Shown here piece by piece: positions 59,956 through 64,000 of a DNA stretch of 64,000 nucleotides. The stretch covers positions 186,001 through 250,000 of the forward strand of contig NZ_FYBQ01000002.1 of NCBI RefSeq assembly GCF_900186125.1, in the 5' to 3' direction. A program made the position numbers and the translations under genes. Source of the DNA: Listeria goaensis (GTDB lineage: Bacteria; Bacillota; Bacilli; Lactobacillales; Listeriaceae). The notes below the pieces were generated by a model. That model saw only the letters and a program-made list of their open reading frames with translations, had not been told where the DNA came from and ran no database searches. Within the stretch, counting starts at the first letter, position 1; each line of letters starts with the position of its first letter.

Positions 59956-60545
59956 TTTTTCGCCTCGTAATAGCCTAGTTTAAAGAAATCATACCATTCC
60001 AAAATTTCCTCTTTCGGGAAGGCTTCCATCGCAAGCATAACTTCCTTCGCAAACTCAAAAATGGCGGAACCATTCGCTGTAACGATTAAGCCATCTCGAA
60101 CGGCTTGCTTTTCTTCAAAGTGTTTTTCGCCTTTATAAACGGGCACTTCCCGCAACTCCTCTAAATAATTCGCTGTATGTTGCACTTCATTTAGAACGCC
60201 ATGCGAGCCAATGAAATAAGCCGCATCACAAATCGCACCTAAGACGGCGTTGCGCTTAATTGCATAGTGCACGAGTTCCATAACATCTTCGCTTTCTTTT
60301 TTGCGCCATGAATTTCCGCCAATCAAAATGAGTGCCACAAAATCTGTTGGGACTTCATTTAGCGCGTAGTCGGGCAGCACCGTAATTCCGCCAATGGACT
60401 TAATAGGTTCTTTTGAAAGGGACACGGTTTCTACTAAATAACGCTTTTCCTCGCCATTTTCTGGTGTTTCATTGATAGCCGCTGCAAGGGAGGCAATTTC
60501 CCAATCGGCAAATTCGTCGAGCAACACAAATAGTACTTTTTCCAA
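59943..60545 (-). CDS. DJ-1/PfpI-family protein
   Basis: About 200 residues. VLFVLLDEFADWEIASLAAAINE opens the fold, DFVALILIGGNSWRK gives the acidic loop, and LGAICDAAYFIGSHGVL carries the nucleophile cysteine (about 102) in the A-x-C-D/G elbow. Such proteins are chaperones, deglycases or amidotransferase-like enzymes. I choose the TTG at 60545, 8 bases after AAGGAG; a GTG at 60554 overlaps that site. Confidence 0.82.
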   Translation of the reverse strand: MEKVLFVLLDEFADWEIASLAAAINETPENGEEKRYLVETVSLSKEPIKSIGGITVLPDYALNEVPTDFVALILIGGNSWRKKESEDVMELVHYAIKRNAVLGAICDAAYFIGSHGVLNEVQHTANYLEELREVPVYKGEKHFEEKQAVRDGLIVTANGSAIFEFAKEVMLAMEAFPKEEILEWYDFFKLGYYEAKKKGK

Positions 60546-60564
60546 GACTACCACTCCTTTTTCT

Positions 60565-60611
60565 AAAAAAAACAGCCTGATTCCTGCTTTTAAGAAATCA
60601 AGCTGTTTTTA
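60565..60611. terminator. Terminator between the sugar operon and the DJ-1 gene
   Basis: AAAAACAGC-CTGATT pairs with AATCA-GCTGTTTTT (one bulge), A-rich before and T-rich after. Confidence 0.8.
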
Positions 60612-60635
60612 GTAATGTTCCACCGTGGCGTTTTT

Positions 60636-61694
60636 TTAAACGATATCAAAGTTTTCAATAATTTTATTTTCTTCTGCGGCTTTAAAAATCGCTTCGATTA
60701 AAATCAATACGCGGTAAACTTCTGCATTTTTAATAATTGGTTCTGCCTGATTTAAAATGACGTCCGCAAAATTGTTATACAGGCTCGTTTCCATTTCAAG
60801 TGGTGCCGGCAGCGAAACGGTTTCCGTCGCCTCTTCGGAAGGTGGCGCCATCGTTTTGGTTAGGCCTTGCCCTGCTTGAATCGGTGTCGGCTCGGAATTA
60901 TGCAGATTTTCCGTTGCAATTACCATCTCCCCGCTCATATCCCAGTCGCGAATGACCGCCGTTCCGTTCGTGCCGAGGACATACCAGCGTGGTAGCTTAA
61001 TAAAGTTCGTCGTCCCCACTTCAATATGCGCCGTCACACCATTTTCAAACGAAATTAAACTCGTAAAACCATCGTCCACTTCATCTCCTAAAATAAAGCT
61101 TAGGTTCGCAGACACACTCTTGATGCGCGAATCAACCATAAATAGCAGCTGATCGAGCAAATGAACGCCCCAGTCAAGTACCATGCCGCCACCTTGCGCT
61201 TTCAAATGACGCCAGTCACCCGGAATACCATTTGCCCCTTGCACGCGCGATTCAATTCGAAATACATCGCCAATTGCTTTCTCCTGAAGCATGCGTTTTA
61301 TGATCAAGAAATCCTGATCCCAGCGCCGATTTTGATGCACCATAAACGTCCGCCCAGTCTTCTTTGCCACCGCTAAAATTTCTTTTAGCTCCTCGCTATT
61401 TAGCGTAACCGGCTTTTCACATAAAACGTGCTTGCCAGACTCTAACGCGCGAATGACTAGCTTTTTATGCACATCATTTGGTGTCGCAATTAAAACCGCA
61501 TGAACCGACTCGTCAGCCAAAACTTCCTGATAGCTCCGATAAACGCGCAAGCCTTTTTCACGAATTTTTTCGTGCACATTTTCATCAATATCATAAGCCC
61601 CAACAGGAACAACATGGTCGCTCATTTTAGCAAGCTCCACATGGTACGTCCCCATGCCACCGAAACCAACAATAACTAAATTCACCTTTTCCAT
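60636..61694 (-). CDS. Gfo/Idh/MocA-family sugar oxidoreductase
   Basis: About 352 residues. VNLVIVGFGGMGTYHVELAK is the NAD(P)-binding start, VLCEKPVTLN the EKP motif and GGGMVLDWGVHLLDQLLF the catalytic DxxxH-like helix. Family members oxidise or reduce sugars and inositols. Last gene of a four-gene unit; its ATG at 61694 overlaps the upstream stop by one base (TAATG). Substrate unknown, but the partners suggest catabolism of an unusual sugar or cyclitol. Confidence 0.9.
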   Translation of the reverse strand: MEKVNLVIVGFGGMGTYHVELAKMSDHVVPVGAYDIDENVHEKIREKGLRVYRSYQEVLADESVHAVLIATPNDVHKKLVIRALESGKHVLCEKPVTLNSEELKEILAVAKKTGRTFMVHQNRRWDQDFLIIKRMLQEKAIGDVFRIESRVQGANGIPGDWRHLKAQGGGMVLDWGVHLLDQLLFMVDSRIKSVSANLSFILGDEVDDGFTSLISFENGVTAHIEVGTTNFIKLPRWYVLGTNGTAVIRDWDMSGEMVIATENLHNSEPTPIQAGQGLTKTMAPPSEEATETVSLPAPLEMETSLYNNFADVILNQAEPIIKNAEVYRVLILIEAIFKAAEENKIIENFDIV

Positions 61695-62662
61695 TATGCC
61701 CACCACATATCTTGCGGCGTATCACGAATCAAAATCGAACGCAAATTCGTTACCGCGCGCTTGAAACCTTCGTCAATCGACATGAGCGGATCTTCATGCT
61801 CAATACTCACAACATAATCATAGCCGTACGTACGAAGCGCACTCATCATATCAGACCATTCTGCGAGGCTATGACCACACCCCACTGAACGGAATGTCCA
61901 CGCACGCGTTTTTACTTCCCCATAAGGTTGCATATCTGTAAGGCCATACATATTAATATTATCTTGGTCTAAATAGGTGTCTTTCGCATGGAAATGATGA
62001 ATCGCACCGGCTTCGCCTAAAATTTTAATTGCGCCAACCGGATCAATCCCCTGCCACCAAAGATGACTTGGGTCAAGATTGACCCCAATTGCATCGCTCG
62101 TTTCTTCCCGTAATTTTAAAATTGTGTAAGGTGTGTGGCAAAGGAAGCCGCCGTGTAGCTCGATACCAATTTTGATGCCATGCTCCTCCGCCAATTTGCC
62201 AATTTCTTTCCAATACGGGATGAGTTTCGTTTCCCACTGCCACGTTTTCATGTCGCTATAAACCGTCGGCCAAGGAATGACAGGCCAGTTTGGCGCCTTC
62301 GCTTCGTCTGAATCCCCCGCAGTCCCCGAAAACGTATTGACAACCGGAACGCCTAAAAGTGCCGCCAACCTAATTGTTTTCCGCAAAATCAGATCCGCCG
62401 CCTCGCGTTCCTCTTTAACAGGCGAAATCGGATTATCATGACAGCTTAGCGCACTAATTTGAATCCCGCGCTCTTGAAATTTCGCAAGATACGCCTCGCG
62501 CGCAGCAGCACTTTCCAAAAGCTCATCAGTTGGGCAGTGATGATTCCCAGGATTTCCTCCCGTTCCAATTTCCACCGCGTCAAGCCCGCTTTCTTTCGCC
62601 TTATCTAGCATTTCCTCTAAACTTAAATCCGCAAATAGCGGCGTAAAAACTCCTAATTTCAT
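61694..62662 (-). CDS. Sugar phosphate isomerase/epimerase (TIM barrel)
   Basis: 322 residues of the xylose-isomerase-like (AP endonuclease 2) fold: VFTPLFADLSLEEMLDKAKESGLDAVEIGTGG, GIELHGGFLCH (metal Glu/His), NLDPSHLWWQGIDP (Asp/His) and VSIEHEDPLM (Glu). The metal ligands look complete. It lies between ThuA and the oxidoreductase. Together with the second isomerase at 63388, it would act on a keto- or oxidised-sugar intermediate. Confidence 0.87.
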   Translation of the reverse strand: MKLGVFTPLFADLSLEEMLDKAKESGLDAVEIGTGGNPGNHHCPTDELLESAAAREAYLAKFQERGIQISALSCHDNPISPVKEEREAADLILRKTIRLAALLGVPVVNTFSGTAGDSDEAKAPNWPVIPWPTVYSDMKTWQWETKLIPYWKEIGKLAEEHGIKIGIELHGGFLCHTPYTILKLREETSDAIGVNLDPSHLWWQGIDPVGAIKILGEAGAIHHFHAKDTYLDQDNINMYGLTDMQPYGEVKTRAWTFRSVGCGHSLAEWSDMMSALRTYGYDYVVSIEHEDPLMSIDEGFKRAVTNLRSILIRDTPQDMWWA

Positions 62663-62668
62663 CGCTCA

Positions 62669-63391
62669 TTACTCCTTTCCAATTGTATAAAATGGTTGCT
62701 GATTCCCATACTCTGGATACGTCTTGCGATTTTCCGAACACCATTTAACCCCGTTTACAATCACCTTTTGCACCCATTCATGGTGATAAGTTGGGTAGGA
62801 TTCGTGGCCTGGTTGGAAGTAAAAAATTCGCCCGTTGCCGCGTTTATACGTAATTCCGCTCCGGAATACATTTCCGCCTTCAAACCAACTTAAGAACACC
62901 GTTTCATCAGGCGCTGGAATATCAAAATGCTCGCCGTACATTTCTTCTTTTTCAAGCTCAAACGATTCTGGAATGCCTTCTGCAATCGGGTGACTCGGAT
63001 CGACCACAAAAAGCCGCTCGCGCTCGTCCGCCTCACGCCACTTCAAATCGCAACTTGTGCCCATAAGACGCATAAAAATTTTCGACATGTGCCCCGAGTG
63101 AAGCACAACAAGTCCCATACCACGGAGAACATGCTTTTGTACACGCGAAACAATTTCTTCCGATACCTCGCCATGCGCCATATGCCCCCACCAAATCAAA
63201 CAATCGGTTTTGTTTAAAACGTCTTCCGTAAGACCGTGTTCAGGCTCATCAAGCGTGGCCGTCTGCGTATCGAAGCCCGCCGCCTTTAGAAATGACGCTA
63301 TCTGACCATGAATCCCATCCGGATAAATGCTTTTCACGACCTCGCTTTCTTTCTCATGGCGAAACTCATTCCAAACTGTGACTTGTGTCAT
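62669..63391 (-). CDS. ThuA-like trehalose-utilisation family protein
   Basis: 240 residues. [23 protein letters not shown] and [30 protein letters not shown], then [28 protein letters not shown] are ThuA-family signatures (class I glutamine amidotransferase fold). In rhizobia ThuA acts in trehalose-type sugar breakdown. Its start overlaps the previous isomerase stop by four bases and six bases separate it from the next gene. Confidence 0.88.
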   Translation of the reverse strand: MTQVTVWNEFRHEKESEVVKSIYPDGIHGQIASFLKAAGFDTQTATLDEPEHGLTEDVLNKTDCLIWWGHMAHGEVSEEIVSRVQKHVLRGMGLVVLHSGHMSKIFMRLMGTSCDLKWREADERERLFVVDPSHPIAEGIPESFELEKEEMYGEHFDIPAPDETVFLSWFEGGNVFRSGITYKRGNGRIFYFQPGHESYPTYHHEWVQKVIVNGVKWCSENRKTYPEYGNQQPFYTIGKE

Positions 63392-64000
63392 TTTGCTACC
63401 ATCCCTTCTAGGCTACGAAAGCCCGTTTCAATGCTCTCAAGCGGCTCGAATTTCTGAAACGCTTCCTGTTCCACAATAAGCCATTCCGTGCCATTTTTAC
63501 GTGCCGCATCAACAAAACTTTGGATATTTAAATCGCCATTTCCGATTTCAGTGCTTTCGTCGCCTAAACGGTCTTTCAAATGCACAAGCGACATTCTGGT
63601 TTTGTATTTTTCCATGTAATCGGGCGCCGACACACCCGCAAATTCCGCCCAATACGTGTCCAGTTCGAGCGAAATATGTGGCGCTTTTTCGAGCAAAAAG
63701 TCTAAAATATATTGGCCGTCAATCATTCGAAATTCATGTGCATGGTTGTGATAGCTAAACGTCATGCCCGCCTGTGTCGCGACTTGCGCAATTTGTTCAA
63801 ACTGTTCAGCCAGTTCCGCCCACGCTTCAGCCGATTTAAAATCCGCATATGGACAAACGATATGTTTATTACCAAGCGTTTTTTCGTAGTCAATCACTTC
63901 ACGAATGTTGCCAAGCAAGCGTTCAAGCGGAATGTGCGAACCTGCTACCGTAAGATTAAGTTCCGCGAGCTTCGCCTTCAAATCCGCCGCACTCACGCCG
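63388..64000 (-). CDS. Sugar phosphate isomerase/epimerase, C-terminal part (runs off the right edge)
   Basis: The frame is open to the window edge; the GTG at 63996 is an internal codon, because the sequence [28 protein letters not shown] is mid-domain. Visible parts of the TIM barrel: [54 protein letters not shown] and [10 protein letters not shown], holding the Glu, Asp and His metal ligands. First visible gene of the sugar operon; the true start, and any regulator, lie beyond 64000. Confidence 0.85.
   Translation of the reverse strand, partial: GVSAADLKAKLAELNLTVAGSHIPLERLLGNIREVIDYEKTLGNKHIVCPYADFKSAEAWAELAEQFEQIAQVATQAGMTFSYHNHAHEFRMIDGQYILDFLLEKAPHISLELDTYWAEFAGVSAPDYMEKYKTRMSLVHLKDRLGDESTEIGNGDLNIQSFVDAARKNGTEWLIVEQEAFQKFEPLESIETGFRSLEGMVAK

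Noticed and set aside
1-64000. CRISPR arrays, rRNA genes, T-box or metabolite riboswitches
   Set aside because: No regularly spaced repeats, no rRNA-like sequence and no recognisable T-box or riboswitch core was found on reading both strands.

Overview
The window looks like the chromosome of a Listeria species: low-GC Firmicute codon use, strong AGGAGG ribosome binding sites, LPXTG-anchored surface proteins, a ManR/Mpo mannose-PTS locus, an HflXr-type GTPase with its leader peptide, and an FrvA-like metal ATPase. From memory several blocks match L. monocytogenes loci (mpo/manR, hflXr, frvA, a second FAD synthetase), but their order and the presence of ahpCF mean I do not assign a species. Both ends cut through genes: a surface adhesin on the left and a sugar isomerase on the right.

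Layout. 1-8.7 kb: a truncated surface adhesin, a MarR regulator with an NmrA-type reductase behind a perfect 26-bp operator, BrnQ with an unlisted 30-residue membrane peptide, a wHTH regulator divergent from YceI, RarD, YbaK, a secreted protein and a frataxin-like iron chaperone. 8.7-13.2 kb: one giant 2-hydroxyacyl-CoA dehydratase-activase fusion protein. 13.4-19.8 kb: ManR and the MpoABCD mannose-family PTS with readable sigma54, SigB and ManR-box elements. 19.8-28.5 kb: housekeeping and membrane genes, a lipid kinase, a YhdH-type oxidoreductase, a GntR regulator, a PepSY lipoprotein, a phosphoesterase and HflX. 28.9-32 kb: a four-gene quinone/aromatic electrophile detoxification operon. 32-42.7 kb: acetyltransferase, a cell-wall-anchored GH18 endoglycosidase, a small GIY-YIG/DUF6530 operon, FAD synthetase, an ANT(6)-like protein and a 1.5-kilo-residue Cna-type adhesin. 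42.7-46.7 kb: an FrvA-like P1B ATPase under a Fur-like box and an aldo/keto reductase.

46.79-53.51 kb: tRNA-Ser(CGA) followed by a decayed island of about 6.6 kb bounded by a 25-bp duplication of the tRNA 3' end. No integrase remains, but tandem 12-bp repeats near the left end look like integrase arm sites. Cargo: three tandem paralogous 79-82 residue proteins, a membrane protein, a GIY-YIG nuclease/DUF2075 helicase fusion coupled to a MazG-like pyrophosphohydrolase (the best candidate for an undescribed defence module), a broken HicB antitoxin, a frameshifted large protein and the C-terminal stub of a phage tape-measure gene that runs into the right att site.

53.5-64 kb: a small secreted protein, ahpC-ahpF with a PerR box, two SRPBCC proteins, an ABC-F ATPase behind a two-terminator leader, an acetyltransferase, a DJ-1/PfpI protein, and a four-gene Gfo/Idh/MocA-isomerase-ThuA-isomerase sugar operon. 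Two ribosome-targeted-antibiotic genes (hflX and the ABC-F) therefore carry attenuator-like leaders in the same 64 kb.
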